Below, piece by piece: positions 8,696-18,296 of a stretch of DNA of 64,000 nt (its first letter is position 1; each line of letters starts with the position of its first letter). The stretch is from Solimonas thermocellulolyticum (GTDB lineage Bacteria; Pseudomonadota; Gammaproteobacteria; Nevskiales; Nevskiaceae): NCBI RefSeq assembly GCF_040327995.1, contig NZ_JBEPIJ010000013.1, positions 1-64,000 of the forward strand, given 5' to 3'. Below the pieces are notes generated by a model. The model was given only the letters and a program-made list of their open reading frames with translations. It searched no databases and was not told the DNA's origin. A program made the position numbers and the translations under genes.

Positions 8696-9076
8696 ATGAC
8701 CGACGAAGCCACCATGAAGGCGGCGATGCAGGCGTACATCGATGCCTTCAACCGCAGCGACGCCGCCGCCATCGCCGATCTGTATGCGGACGATGCAACC
8801 GTCGAGGATCCGGTCGGCAGCCCGCCCAAGACCGGCAAGAGGGCGATCGCCGAGTTCTACCAGATGGCGGTGGCCACCGGCGCGCGTCTGGAACTGGCGG
8901 CGCCGATCCGCGCCTCGCACGGCAAGGCCGCGGCCATGGCCTTCGACGTGCGTCTGAACATGCCGCAAGGGCGGGCGCACATCCGGGTGATCGACGTGAT
9001 GACGTTCGACGAGGCCGGCAAGTTCACGTCGATGAAGGCCTACTGGGGCAAGTCGGACATGGTGCTGGAGCAGTGA
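8696..9076 (+). CDS. ksi: Steroid delta5-isomerase (ketosteroid isomerase)
   Basis: 126 aa from the ATG at 8696; an upstream in-frame start at 8606 would add unconserved residues and cross the operator. NTF2-fold enzyme that moves the C5-C6 double bond of 3-oxo-delta5-steroids to C4-C5. All catalytic residues of the Comamonas/Pseudomonas enzyme are at the right places: Y14 in QAYIDAFN, D38 in VEDPVGS (general base), and D100 in VIDVMTF (oxyanion hole). The VEDPVGS block is diagnostic. First gene of a two-gene unit with the next NTF2-fold protein, whose GTG start overlaps this stop. Confidence 0.92.
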   Translation: MTDEATMKAAMQAYIDAFNRSDAAAIADLYADDATVEDPVGSPPKTGKRAIAEFYQMAVATGARLELAAPIRASHGKAAAMAFDVRLNMPQGRAHIRVIDVMTFDEAGKFTSMKAYWGKSDMVLEQ

Positions 9077-9540
9077 ACGCCGCCGCGCTGCAGCGCCTGG
9101 CGGACCGCATCGAGCTGGAAGATCTGGTCATCCGTTACGCCAATGCGATCGACCGGCGCGATTTCGACGCCCTCGATGCGGTGTTCCTGCCGGATGCGCA
9201 CATCGATTACCGGGCCATGGGCGGCATCCAGGGCGATTACCCGACGGTGAAGGCCTGGTTGCCGCAGGCGCTCGGATCGTTTCCGGCCTACATGCACCTG
9301 ATCGGCAACGTCGAGTTCCAGATCGACGGAGACACGGCGCACGGTCGCGTCGCCTGCTTCAATCCGATGCAGGTGCCCGATCCCAACGGGGGCGAGGGCG
9401 AGACCATGTTCCTCGGCCTGTGGTATCTCGATGAGTACCGGCGCACCGTTGACGGCTGGCGCATCGCGCGCCGTGCGGAACAGAGGTGTTATCTGCACAA
9501 CATGCCGGCGTGGATGAAGCGGGCGCTGAAGCTGGTGTAG
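9073..9540 (+). CDS. SnoaL/NTF2-fold protein, steroid locus
   Basis: 155 aa from a GTG at 9073 that overlaps the isomerase stop codon (GTGA), so the two are translationally coupled. The sequence has the SnoaL-like pattern ELEDLVIRYANAIDRRDFDALDAVFLPDAHIDY, then a C-terminal WRIARRAEQRCY strand. Families of this type include dehydratases, isomerases and hydrolases, and SnoaL-like proteins are common in steroid and terpenoid loci. It is not a second ketosteroid isomerase, as the VEDPVG motif is absent. Function unassigned; a dehydratase or hydratase acting on a steroid intermediate is a guess. Confidence 0.75.
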   Translation: MNAAALQRLADRIELEDLVIRYANAIDRRDFDALDAVFLPDAHIDYRAMGGIQGDYPTVKAWLPQALGSFPAYMHLIGNVEFQIDGDTAHGRVACFNPMQVPDPNGGEGETMFLGLWYLDEYRRTVDGWRIARRAEQRCYLHNMPAWMKRALKLV

Positions 9541-9577
9541 GTAAGGTCAGTCCCGTCGGCGCGGCGGCGAGCCTCAC

Positions 9578-12106
9578 TCAGCGATAGCGATACACCAACT
9601 CCAGCCCGATGTAGCGCGGTTCGCCCCAGACCACGGCGCGGTCCGCGTGTGGCAGGTTGTCGATCGCGATCACCGGGTAGACCTCGTCGGCGAGGTTGCG
9701 CGCGTGCACCGCGAGGTCTAGCGTGCCGTGGCGGCCCAGCGGCAAACCCGCGGCGGTGAGTCGGGCGTTCCACAGGCCGTAGGCGGGAATCGAGGTCAGG
9801 CCGCGGCGGTCTTCGGTGATGACCTGGCCCTGGCGCACGTCGGTGTAGTTGTACGAGACGAAGGCACGCAGCTCGCCCAAGGACGCGCGCCACAGAGTCC
9901 AGTCGGCCGCCAGCACGCCGCTGTGGCGCGGGGCCGAGGTGAACGGGTATAGATCGGCGACGTTGTTGCCGGCCGGATCGAGGACTTCCTGGACCTCGGC
10001 ATCGAGGTAGGCGTAGTCGGCGATGAGCGTCAGCTCCGGCGTGATCAGCGCGGTGAGATCGACTTCGGCGCCGCGCATCCGCGCGCGGCCGGCGTTGATC
10101 GTTTTGGTGTCGGAGATGGTGCCCGGAATCAGGAAGTTGATCTGCATGTTCTCGTAGTCGGCGCGAAAGGCGGCGAAGTTCGCGCGCAGGCGCCGGCCGA
10201 GCCACTCGCTTTTTAGGCCGAGTTCGACGCTGTGCACGAACTCCGGATCGAAGCCGTCGGTGAAGCCGACGCCGTAGGCCGGATCGGCGGTCGCGCCGGA
10301 GACATTGGGGTCGCGCACGTTGAAGCCGCCGCTCTTGTACGACTCGACGGACTTTGCGTAGACGTTCAGCGTGTCGCTGAGGTCGAAGGCGGCGACGAAG
10401 GAGAAGGCGTCGTCGTCGAACGCGCGCGCGGCCGGCACGTGGTCGAACCTCTCGGCCGAGGACAGCGGCACGCCGATGCCGACGCCGCTCGTCTGCACTT
10501 CGAGATAGGTGTCGCTGATGCGGAACTTCTCCGCGCGGCGCTCGTCCCGCGAATGCCGGTAACCGGCGGTCAGGTGCAGGCGTTCGTCGAACACCGGCGG
10601 TGTCCACGTGGCTTGGCCGAAGGCGGCGACGGCCTCGTTGTCGATGGTCCAGTCGAGATTGACGAAATTGACCAGCTTGATCACCTCGACCTGGTTGAAG
10701 TCGATGCCGGGCAGGCCCAAGAGCGGGTCGAGCTCGGGCAGCGAGGTCGATAGTTCGTCGAGCTGATCGAGCGGCACGATCGAGCTGAAGTTGTGGTTGA
10801 GGCGATTGCGATCCTCGCGCCCCTCTTCGGCGAAGTGAAAGACGCCGACGACGTACTGCAGCGCATCGTCGAGCAGCCGCCCGGAGAGCTGCAGCTCATG
10901 CGACCACTGCTCCTGCGTCACCGTCGGAATCACCAGGGGCGTCGGGCCGCCGTTGGCGGTCAGCGCCGCGGGGCCGTCGTAGGCGTGGCTGTCGACGCGG
11001 TAGGTGGTCGAGCCGGCACCACCGCCCAGATCGGCGTACTGGCGGTCGCGCAGCTCGCGGTAGGCGCCGATGTACTTGAGCTCGTGCGCGCCCAGCGCGG
11101 CGGTCAAGGTCAGGGCGTGGCCGTCGATGCGCGTGCCGGATGCTTCCATCGGCATCCCGGTCGCCAGCCGCTCCAGGCGACGATCGGAATAGACGCTCTG
11201 CGAGACCGCATACGGCTTGAACAGCTCGGCGGCGCCCTTGTTCGTGTTTGGCAGCAGCACCGGTTGGAACGCGGCGTTGACGTAGCGCGTGTCGCTGTGA
11301 TCGAAGGCATAGTCCGCGGTCAGCTCGCTCGTCGGCATCCAGCGCGCGGCCAGCCGTCCGGCGAATTCCTCGCGGTCGCCGAAGTCCGCGCCCGGACCGG
11401 CGTTGTCGACGAAGCCGTCGCCGGTGCTGCCGAGTACGGCGACGCCCAGGGCGAACGTGTCGGTGACCGGCAGGTTGATGCTGCTGCGCGCCGACAGGCG
11501 ATTGCGCTCGCCACCGCTGACGGTGTGCGACATCGCAAAGCCATCCACCTGCGGTTTGCGCGTGATCAGATTGACCGCGCCGCCGGTGGTGTTGCGACCG
11601 TAGAGCGTGCCCTGCGGGCCGCGCAGTACCTCGATGCGTTCGAGATCGGCGACATCGAGGGCCAGGCCGACCGAGCGCGCGACGTAGACGCCGTCGATGT
11701 AGACGCCGACCGCAGGATCCTGGGTGAGCTGCGCATCGTTGATGCCGACGCCGCGGATGAAAAGGCGCAACGTTGCGTTGTGCGTCGGGAACGGCTCCAG
11801 CGTCAGGCCCGGCACCTGGCCGCCGAGATCCTGCACGCCCTTGATGCCGCGCTGCTCGATCGCCTCGGCGTCGAAGGCCTCGATCGAGATCGGCGTGTCC
11901 TGCAGGCTGGCGACGCGGCGCTCGGCGGTCACGATGATCTCCTCGAGCATCGCCGCCCGCGGCGCCGGCGGCAGGGGAGCGGCCACGACGGCGGATTCGC
12001 CCCGAGCCGGTGCGACGCCGATCACCGCATCCAGTTCATCCTGCGCCAGCGCGCCGTTCGGCAAAGCCAGCCACAGTGCGGCAATCCACCGTGCCGGTCC
12101 GTGCAT
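9578..12106 (-). CDS. TonB-dependent receptor, likely steroid uptake
   Basis: 842 aa from the ATG at 12106. Signal peptide (MHGPARWIAALWLALPNGALAQ), then a TonB-box-like stretch EEIIVTAERRVASLQDTPISI, the plug domain with RGVGIND and GPQGTLYGRNTTGGAVN, and a 22-strand barrel ending in aromatic-rich LVYRYR. A run of open frame upstream (to 13285) is only the shadow of kshA. The IVTAERR start and plug are of the type seen in receptors for aromatic or hydrophobic substrates in steroid- and terpenoid-degrading proteobacteria. It lies directly downstream of kshA on the same strand, so uptake of a steroid is likely but not shown. Confidence 0.88.
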   Translation of the reverse strand: MHGPARWIAALWLALPNGALAQDELDAVIGVAPARGESAVVAAPLPPAPRAAMLEEIIVTAERRVASLQDTPISIEAFDAEAIEQRGIKGVQDLGGQVPGLTLEPFPTHNATLRLFIRGVGINDAQLTQDPAVGVYIDGVYVARSVGLALDVADLERIEVLRGPQGTLYGRNTTGGAVNLITRKPQVDGFAMSHTVSGGERNRLSARSSINLPVTDTFALGVAVLGSTGDGFVDNAGPGADFGDREEFAGRLAARWMPTSELTADYAFDHSDTRYVNAAFQPVLLPNTNKGAAELFKPYAVSQSVYSDRRLERLATGMPMEASGTRIDGHALTLTAALGAHELKYIGAYRELRDRQYADLGGGAGSTTYRVDSHAYDGPAALTANGGPTPLVIPTVTQEQWSHELQLSGRLLDDALQYVVGVFHFAEEGREDRNRLNHNFSSIVPLDQLDELSTSLPELDPLLGLPGIDFNQVEVIKLVNFVNLDWTIDNEAVAAFGQATWTPPVFDERLHLTAGYRHSRDERRAEKFRISDTYLEVQTSGVGIGVPLSSAERFDHVPAARAFDDDAFSFVAAFDLSDTLNVYAKSVESYKSGGFNVRDPNVSGATADPAYGVGFTDGFDPEFVHSVELGLKSEWLGRRLRANFAAFRADYENMQINFLIPGTISDTKTINAGRARMRGAEVDLTALITPELTLIADYAYLDAEVQEVLDPAGNNVADLYPFTSAPRHSGVLAADWTLWRASLGELRAFVSYNYTDVRQGQVITEDRRGLTSIPAYGLWNARLTAAGLPLGRHGTLDLAVHARNLADEVYPVIAIDNLPHADRAVVWGEPRYIGLELVYRYR

Positions 12107-12159
12107 GGCGCCCCCCTTGGTTCGCTCGACGAGGCCACGACCGGACATGGCGCACGCGC

Positions 12160-12177
12160 CTCGCGCAAACGGATGTG
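12160..12177. promoter_or_regulatory. Candidate steroid-regulon operator, degenerate site
   Basis: CTCGCGCAAACGGATGTG sits between kshA and the downstream TonB receptor, 54 bp before the receptor start. It shares CTC at the left and CAAACGGATG in the core and right half with the better sites at 8614 and 55708, but the left arm is poorly palindromic. Confidence 0.3.
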
Positions 12178-12195
12178 CGCGGCGGATTCGGCCGA

Positions 12196-13278
12196 TCAGG
12201 CCGCCCGGCTCGCCGGTGCCGGTTCCACGCCGCGCGCGTGGTAGATGCCTTCGACGCCCTTGAGCAGTTCTTCGCGCTGCGCGCGCGGGTTGTAGAACTG
12301 CTTGTACCAGGCGCGCTGCTTGAGAAACGGCCCGTCGCCCTGCACGTACAGGCCGCGGATGTTCGGGCGCTTGTGCTTCCACACCTCGAAGTCCTGGGCG
12401 AAGGCGGCGAGCGCCATCTCCTGGTACTGGCGGGCGATCGCGACATCCTCTTGGGTGTAGCGGGCGGCGCCGCTCGGGGATTTGACCATCAGGCCGTGCC
12501 AGACATAGGCGCTGCCATCGTCGACCGGCGTGTGCGCGATGAAGATGTACGACTCGTGGGTGCCGACCATCTTGGTGATGAGGATGCTCGGGCCGTGGTA
12601 GGTCGCGGTCGTTTCCAGCAGCGGGCCGTCGGCGGTGGTCAGCGTGCGGTGGCCGCCGCCCATGCGCTGTATCGCGACGTGCCCCCTGAACTCGTTCTCG
12701 AAGTACTGGGTCAACGAGCCGTGGATCGGGCCGAAGTGGGCGACGTCGGTGATGTTGTCGACGATCTCCTGCGTGTGGCAGTTGACGATGCCCAGGTCGT
12801 CGAAGGCGATCGGCACCCAGGCCGGATCCGAGCATTCGGGGATGACGGGGATCTCGTAGTCCGGCTCGCCGCCTTCCGGGTCGTGCCAGACGAACACCGC
12901 GCCCATGCGCTCCTCGACTTTCCACGAGCGCACCCTGGCCTGCGGCGGGATCGGCCCCGGCGAATACGGGATCTGGTTGCACTTGCCATCGGGCCCGAAA
13001 CGCCAGGCGTGGTAGGGGCAGCGGATCGAATCGCCTTCGACGGCGCCGTCCATCGCCACGTACGAGGTGCTGTTGCGTGCAAGGTGCGTGCCCATGTGCG
13101 GGCAATAGGCGTCGAGCAGGACCACCCTGCCGCTGTGCTTGCCGCGGTAGAGCGCGAAGTCCTGCCCGAAGAAGCGTACGCCTTGCGGCTTGTCGGTGAC
13201 CTTGGCGCTTTCCGCGATCATGAACCAGCCGCGCGGAAACGTGAATTCGCCAAGGCCGTAATCCTTCGTCGTTGCCAT
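12196..13278 (-). CDS. kshA: 3-ketosteroid 9alpha-hydroxylase, oxygenase subunit
   Basis: 360 aa Rieske non-haem iron oxygenase from the ATG at 13278, which has a GGAG sequence 10 bp upstream. The Rieske cluster ligands are C59 and H61 (CPH) and C87 and H90 (CPYH). The mononuclear iron motif is N175-x2-D178-x2-H181-x4-H186 in DNITDVAHFGPIH. This arrangement and length match KshA, which hydroxylates C9 of 1,4-androstadiene-3,17-dione and so opens ring B. The reductase KshB is not in the window. Divergent from hsaA across 300 bp. Other Rieske oxygenases for steroid side chains cannot be fully excluded. Confidence 0.85.
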   Translation of the reverse strand: MATTKDYGLGEFTFPRGWFMIAESAKVTDKPQGVRFFGQDFALYRGKHSGRVVLLDAYCPHMGTHLARNSTSYVAMDGAVEGDSIRCPYHAWRFGPDGKCNQIPYSPGPIPPQARVRSWKVEERMGAVFVWHDPEGGEPDYEIPVIPECSDPAWVPIAFDDLGIVNCHTQEIVDNITDVAHFGPIHGSLTQYFENEFRGHVAIQRMGGGHRTLTTADGPLLETTATYHGPSILITKMVGTHESYIFIAHTPVDDGSAYVWHGLMVKSPSGAARYTQEDVAIARQYQEMALAAFAQDFEVWKHKRPNIRGLYVQGDGPFLKQRAWYKQFYNPRAQREELLKGVEGIYHARGVEPAPASRAA

Positions 13279-13578
13279 CTCGCACTCCCGGTCCGCACGG
13301 TTTGCTGCGCGGACCTGTTCCAAGCCGGGCCGGGCGCGCAGCGCCCGACGTTCGCCAGCAGTTTGGGAAGCTGCGGGTGTTGCAGCATCACCCGTTTGAG
13401 TGAACGCATCCGCCTCGCTTGATCATGCACGCCCCGCAAAGGCCGCAGAGCCTGACGGGGCTACCCATTTCGGACGATGCTGCGAGCCGGCGATTCTGTG
13501 AAAAAGCCAGCGTGTCCATCGCCCCTGCGGACGTCAGCGGATCGTGCTGCGCTCGCATGGGCACGCAAGGAGAACGAC
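13279..13578. promoter_or_regulatory. Divergent kshA / hsaA promoter region
   Basis: A 300-bp region with no convincing gene. The minus strand at 13404-13387 reads TTCACTCAAACGGGTGAT, a degenerate member of the 18-bp palindrome family seen at 8614, 45371 and 55708, with TCAC/GTGA arms. AAGGAG at 13568-13573 is the ribosome-binding site of hsaA. An in-frame ATG at 13477 would extend hsaA, but those residues are not HsaA-like. Confidence 0.45.
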
Positions 13579-14775
13579 ATGCCCGCCACCGCGAAGAAGA
13601 CGGCCCAGCTGGTCACGCCCGAACTCTTGGTCCAGCGCGCACGCGACTTGATTCCGAAGTTGCGCGAGCGCGCCGAGCGAGCCAACGCCGAGCGCGTGCT
13701 GCCGCGCGAGACCATCGCCGATATGCAGGAGGCGGGATTGTTCGACGTGCTCAAGCCCAAGCAGTACGGCGGCTACGAGATGGACCCGCAGGTGTTCTAT
13801 GACATCCAGATGATCCTGGCCGAGGGCTGCATGTCCACCGCCTGGGTGTATGGGGTCATCGGTGTGCACAACTGGCAAATCGCCCTGTTCGACCCGCGCG
13901 CGGCGCAAGACGTCTGGGGCGGCGGCGATACCTCGGTGCTGATCGCCTCGACCTACATGCCCAAGGGGCAGGTCAGGAAGGTCGACGGCGGCTTTAGGTT
14001 CTCTGGACGCTGGGGCTTTTCGTCCGGCATCGACCACTGTGACTGGGTGTTCCTCGGCGGCCTGATCTTCAATGAGGGCCAGCCACCGGAATACCGCACC
14101 TTCCTGCTACCCAAGTCCGATTACGAGGTGGTCGACACCTGGCACACGATGGGGTTGAAAGCCACCGGATCGAAGGACGTCGTGGTCAAGGACGCCTTCG
14201 TGCCGGAATATCGCACACACAAGGCCAGCGACGGCTTTCTGGGGACCAACCCCGGGCGCGACACCTTCACCGCGCCGCTGTACAAGCTGCCCTTCGGACA
14301 GATCTTCGTGCGCGCGGTGTCGACGGCGGCGATCGGCGGCCTGCAGGGCGCGCTGAACTGCTTCACCGAATTCGGCGGCAGTTGGACCGGCAACATGGGG
14401 GCCAAGACCGCCGAGCAGGTGCCGGCGCAGATGGCCGTGGCCGACGCCGCGGTCGCGATCGACGAGATGAAAATCACCCTCAAGCGCAATTTCGATGCGC
14501 TGATGGAGGCTGCGCGCGGCGGTGCCGAGGTGGATCTGCACACCCGACTCAAGTTCCGTTACCAGGCGGCTCTGGTCGTCGAGCGCTGTTGCCAGCACGC
14601 TTACCGGCTGCACTCGGCTTGCGGCGGGCGCGGCGTCTTCCTCGACTTTCCGCTGGTGCGCTACTTCTTGGACATTCTGACCGCGCGCGCCCACTACGCC
14701 AACAACCCGGACATCTTCGGCCGCAACTTCGGCGGCGTGATGCTCGGCCGCGAGAACACGGACTTTTTCGTTTGA
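13579..14775 (+). CDS. hsaA: 3-HSA hydroxylase oxygenase (flavin monooxygenase)
   Basis: 398 aa from the ATG at 13579 with an AAGGAG site 6 bp upstream. Acyl-CoA-dehydrogenase-fold, reduced-flavin-dependent monooxygenase of the HsaA/TesA2 type, which hydroxylates the aromatised A ring of 3-hydroxy-9,10-secoandrostatriene-dione at C4 to give the catechol cleaved by HsaC. Typical blocks are FDVLKPKQYGGYEM, SGRWGFSSGIDHCDW and CGGRGVFLDFPL. It needs a flavin reductase partner (HsaB), not seen here. Followed after 44 bp by the KstD-type gene, probably one operon. Confidence 0.85.
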   Translation: MPATAKKTAQLVTPELLVQRARDLIPKLRERAERANAERVLPRETIADMQEAGLFDVLKPKQYGGYEMDPQVFYDIQMILAEGCMSTAWVYGVIGVHNWQIALFDPRAAQDVWGGGDTSVLIASTYMPKGQVRKVDGGFRFSGRWGFSSGIDHCDWVFLGGLIFNEGQPPEYRTFLLPKSDYEVVDTWHTMGLKATGSKDVVVKDAFVPEYRTHKASDGFLGTNPGRDTFTAPLYKLPFGQIFVRAVSTAAIGGLQGALNCFTEFGGSWTGNMGAKTAEQVPAQMAVADAAVAIDEMKITLKRNFDALMEAARGGAEVDLHTRLKFRYQAALVVERCCQHAYRLHSACGGRGVFLDFPLVRYFLDILTARAHYANNPDIFGRNFGGVMLGRENTDFFV

Positions 14776-14819
14776 GACGTTCCGTCCGGGACTTGCATAA
14801 CCAGCGGAGGCGGTGGCGC

Positions 14820-16553
14820 ATGAGTCAGACGAACTGGGATCAGGAGTACGACGTGATCGTCGTGGGCTCCGGCGGTGGCGGCATGACCGCGGCCCTGGTG
14901 GCACACGGGCACGGCCTTACCGCCGCGGTGATCGAAAAGTCCGACAAGTACGGCGGCACCAGCGCGGTGTCCGGCGGCGGCATCTGGATTCCGTGCAACG
15001 ACGACATCGCGCGCACCGGCGGCACGGACTCGTACGAGGAAGCGCTGACCTATCTCAAGCATTTGATCGGCGATGCGGTGCCGCTAGCGCGCATCGAGGC
15101 CTATCTCAAGCATGCGCCGGAGATGGTGCGCTATCTGGCACAGCGCTTCGATGTCCGCTACAGCAATGTCCCGAAGTATCCGGACTACTACCCGCAGGTT
15201 CCCGGCGGCAAGCAGGGCTGGCGCTCGATGCAGCCGGCGGCGTTCGATGCCAAGCGGCTCGGCGCCGAGTTCGACCATCAACGCGAGTCGTTCAAGGGCA
15301 CGCTGCTGATGGGGCGCATCGCCATGGACCAGATCGAGGCGCACACGCTGTTTTCCCGGGGCCCCGGCTGGATCGCGCTGACGCTCAAACTGCTGCTCAA
15401 GTACTGGCTCGACATCGGCTGGCGCTTGCGCACGCATCGCGACCGCCGCCAAGTGCTCGGCCAGGGCATGGTCGCGGCGCTGCGCTACGCGATGCTGCAG
15501 AACGGTATTCCGCTGCAGCTCAACACCGCACTCGAATCGCTGATCGAGCAGGACGGCCGCGTGATCGGCGTCGTCGTGCGCCAGCAGGGACGCACGCTGC
15601 GTTACCGCGCACGCCGTGGCGTCGTGCTCGCCTGTGGCGGCTTCGAGTCGAACCAGCAGATGCGCGAGCAGTATCTCGCCAGGCCAACCAAGGCCGATTG
15701 GACTGCGGCGCCGCCGATCAATCACGGTGACGGCATTCGCGCCGGCCAGGCCCTGGGTGCGCGGCTCCGGCACATGGATCTGGTCTGGGGTTCGCCCACG
15801 GTGCGCAAACCCGGCGCCGCGCAGCAGATCACACTGTTCGTCGAGCGCGGCATGCCGGGCTGTGTGGCCGTCAACAAAAAGGGTCTGCGTTTCGTCAACG
15901 AGGCGGCGGCGTATCCGGACTTCCGCAATGCGATGTACGCGGACGACGCCAAGGGCAACGGCTGCATTCCGGCGTGGCTGATCTTCGACGCGGCCTTCCG
16001 CTACAAATATCCGATGGGCATCTTTCTACCGGGCCAGATCGAGCCGGACAGCAAGCTACCCAAGGACTGGCTCGACAACGTGTACTACCGCGCCGACTCG
16101 CTGGAGACCCTGTCGCAGAAGATCGGCGTGGACACGCAGAACCTGCTGCGCACCGTCGCGAAGATGAACGAGTACGCGAAGACCGGCATCGATGTCGAGT
16201 TCCACAAGGGCGAGACCGCGATCGATCGCTACTACAGCGACCCCAGCGTCAAGCCGAACAGCTGTTTGGGCCCCATCGTCAAGCCGCCGTTCTATGCGGT
16301 GCCGATGTGGCCCGGCGAGATCGGCACCAAGGGCGGGCTCGACGTCGACGAGCGCGCGCGCGTGCTGCGCGAAGACGGTAGCGTAATTCCGGGTCTGTAT
16401 GCGATCGGCAACACTTCGGCGGCGGTCATGGGGCCGACCTATGCCGGCGCCGGCTCGACGCTCGGCCCGGCAATGACCTTCGGCTACATCGCGGCGCGTG
16501 ACCTGGCGCAGGCGGTGGAGGCGGGCACCTCGGCGCCGCGCAGAGCGGCCTGA
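14820..16553 (+). CDS. kstD: 3-ketosteroid delta1-dehydrogenase (KstD type)
   Basis: 577 aa FAD flavoprotein from the ATG at 14820. The N-terminal dinucleotide fold is VIVVGSGGGGMTAAL followed by the glutamate of AVIEKSDKYGGTSAVSGGGIW, and the C-terminal flavin loop is GLYAIGNTSAAVMGPTYAGAGSTLGPAMTFGY in outline; the T-Y-x-G-x-G pattern matches the catalytic Tyr/Gly region of delta1-dehydrogenases. It would introduce the C1-C2 double bond of the A ring before 9alpha-hydroxylation. Its position after hsaA and near kshA fits. A delta4-(5alpha)-dehydrogenase is the main alternative. The long open frame upstream belongs to an hsaA shadow. Confidence 0.8.
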   Translation: MSQTNWDQEYDVIVVGSGGGGMTAALVAHGHGLTAAVIEKSDKYGGTSAVSGGGIWIPCNDDIARTGGTDSYEEALTYLKHLIGDAVPLARIEAYLKHAPEMVRYLAQRFDVRYSNVPKYPDYYPQVPGGKQGWRSMQPAAFDAKRLGAEFDHQRESFKGTLLMGRIAMDQIEAHTLFSRGPGWIALTLKLLLKYWLDIGWRLRTHRDRRQVLGQGMVAALRYAMLQNGIPLQLNTALESLIEQDGRVIGVVVRQQGRTLRYRARRGVVLACGGFESNQQMREQYLARPTKADWTAAPPINHGDGIRAGQALGARLRHMDLVWGSPTVRKPGAAQQITLFVERGMPGCVAVNKKGLRFVNEAAAYPDFRNAMYADDAKGNGCIPAWLIFDAAFRYKYPMGIFLPGQIEPDSKLPKDWLDNVYYRADSLETLSQKIGVDTQNLLRTVAKMNEYAKTGIDVEFHKGETAIDRYYSDPSVKPNSCLGPIVKPPFYAVPMWPGEIGTKGGLDVDERARVLREDGSVIPGLYAIGNTSAAVMGPTYAGAGSTLGPAMTFGYIAARDLAQAVEAGTSAPRRAA

Positions 16554-16886
16554 TCCGAACGGTGTACGCGCCCGGGCGCCCTTTGCTGCGCTCGGGCTTG
16601 TATCCGTCGGCGGTTTGAGGACACACTAGGCGAGCGTCCGGTGGAGGAGCCGCGACGCACACCCACGGCTCGAACCGGGGGCACATCGATGGATGCGTTG
16701 ACTTACCCGGCCGGCAGCGCCGGCCCGTCATCACGCACACCCGCGGCGCGCGCCGCGGATGACAGACCTCCTCGTGCCGCCGTCCCCCCTCTCTTCGCAA
16801 CCGCGCCGACGATCGTCGCGCCTCCCCACGCGCCGGTGCGCGCGTGCTGCGGCGAGCCAGCGACCACAGCGCAAGGGGGGTGTTGA
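16554..16886. other. Intergenic region before the cytochrome oxidase operon
   Basis: 333 bp without a convincing gene; short frames here have composition like shadow frames. It contains an 18-bp perfect palindrome CCGCGGCGCGCGCCGCGG at 16741-16758 and a 7-bp stem with 3-base loop at 16709-16725. AAGGGGGG at about 16871-16878 is the ribosome-binding site of the subunit II gene. Confidence 0.5.
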
Positions 16887-18296
16887 ATGGCCATCGCCAT
16901 CGTCCTGGTCCTGCTGCTGCTCGGCTCGATCCTGTTTCACTTCCTGAGTCCGTGGCAGCTTACGCCGCTGGCGTCGAACTGGGGTTCGATCGACGACACC
17001 ATCGACATCACCCTGTGGGTCACCGGCTTCGTTTTCGTCGCGGTGAACCTGTTCATGGCTTGGGCGATCGTGCGCTACCGCTATCGTTCCGACCGGCGCG
17101 CCGAGTACGAGCCCGAGAACAAGACGCTCGAATGGTGGCTGATGGGCGTCACCACCGTGGGGATCGCGGCGCTGTTGGCACCGGGGCTGTTCGTCTGGGG
17201 CCGCTACGTGACCGTGCCCGATGAGGCCCACGAGGTCGAGATCGTCGGCCAGCAGTGGCACTGGGGATTCCGTTTTCCGGGCAAGGACGGCGCGTTCGGG
17301 CGCGTCGATACGCGGCTATTGAGCGGCGAGAATCCCTTTGGCATGGACGCCGCGGACCCGGCGGGCCTGGACGACGTCTTGATCCACGGCTCGCGCGTGT
17401 TGCTGCCGGTGGACCGGCCAGTCAAGGCGCTGCTGCGCTCGCGCGACGTGCTGCACAACTTCCAGGTCGTGCAGTTCCGCGCCAAGATGGATCTGGTGCC
17501 GGGGCAGTTGTCCTATCTGTGGCTGACGCCGACGCGCACCGGCGAGTTCGAGATCCTGTGCGCGGAGCTGTGCGGCATCGGCCACTTCGCGATGCGCGGC
17601 ATGGTCGAGGTGGTCGAACCCGCGGCCTTCGAGCAATGGCTGGCGGCACAGCCCACGTACGCGTCGATCCTCGCCCGCCCCGAACCCGATGCCGCCAAGG
17701 GCAGGACGCTGTACGCGCCCTGTGCCGCCTGCCACGGCACCGAAGGCCAAGGTAATGCGCAGATGAACGCACCGCGGCTCGCCGGCCAGGACGCCTGGTA
17801 TCTGATCCGCCAGCTCGCATACTTCAAATCCGGCGTGCGCGGCGCGCATGCCGACGACACCCACGGTCAGCAGATGCGCGCCTTCGCGTCGATGCTCGTG
17901 GATCGCGCGGCAATGGCGGATCTCGCCGCCTACATCGAGACCTTCCCGGTGCCACCGCCAGTGATCAGCGTCGACGGCAATCCGCAGCGTGGCGCGCGCG
18001 TGTGGCGCAACTGCGCCGCCTGCCACGGCAACGAAGGGCAGGGCATCCAGGCGACACAGGCACCGCGGCTCGCGGGCATCGACGACTGGTATCTGCAGCG
18101 CCAGCTCGACAACTTCCGCCGCGGCATCCGCGGCCGCCATCCGGACGATGCCTACGGCTGGCAGATGACGGAGATGGCCAAGCTGGTGCGTGGCGAAGAC
18201 GCGACCCGTGATCTGATCGCGCACATCAACATGCTGGCGCTCGCGGCATCGCGCCCGGCGGATGGCGCGACCGAGCTCGCACACAGGAGCGACTGA
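16887..18296 (+). CDS. Cytochrome c oxidase subunit II with two fused cytochrome c domains
   Basis: 469 aa. Two N-terminal membrane helices (about residues 3-22 and 45-65, with a third hydrophobic stretch near 95) precede the cupredoxin CuA domain with CAELCGIGHFAM (C225, C229, H233, M236). Two C-terminal cytochrome c domains each carry CAACH (C279 and C376). It takes electrons from donors and passes them to subunit I. A diheme tail is unusual; most caa3-type subunits II carry one haem c. It overlaps the next gene by one base and is the first gene of a five-gene operon similar in layout to CoxMNOP-type alternative oxidases. Confidence 0.92.
   Translation: MAIAIVLVLLLLGSILFHFLSPWQLTPLASNWGSIDDTIDITLWVTGFVFVAVNLFMAWAIVRYRYRSDRRAEYEPENKTLEWWLMGVTTVGIAALLAPGLFVWGRYVTVPDEAHEVEIVGQQWHWGFRFPGKDGAFGRVDTRLLSGENPFGMDAADPAGLDDVLIHGSRVLLPVDRPVKALLRSRDVLHNFQVVQFRAKMDLVPGQLSYLWLTPTRTGEFEILCAELCGIGHFAMRGMVEVVEPAAFEQWLAAQPTYASILARPEPDAAKGRTLYAPCAACHGTEGQGNAQMNAPRLAGQDAWYLIRQLAYFKSGVRGAHADDTHGQQMRAFASMLVDRAAMADLAAYIETFPVPPPVISVDGNPQRGARVWRNCAACHGNEGQGIQATQAPRLAGIDDWYLQRQLDNFRRGIRGRHPDDAYGWQMTEMAKLVRGEDATRDLIAHINMLALAASRPADGATELAHRSD

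Noticed and set aside
9578..13285. 1235-residue fusion of the TonB receptor with an upstream extension
   Set aside because: The upstream third is only a shadow of kshA in another frame; a signal peptide starts at 12106.
14382..14819. Extension of the KstD-type gene into hsaA
   Set aside because: Lies wholly within hsaA in another frame; the flavin fold begins a few residues after 14820.
16641..16886. Short frames before the oxidase operon as a gene
   Set aside because: Pro/Ala/Arg-rich without motif, no ribosome-binding site, and interrupted by palindromes.
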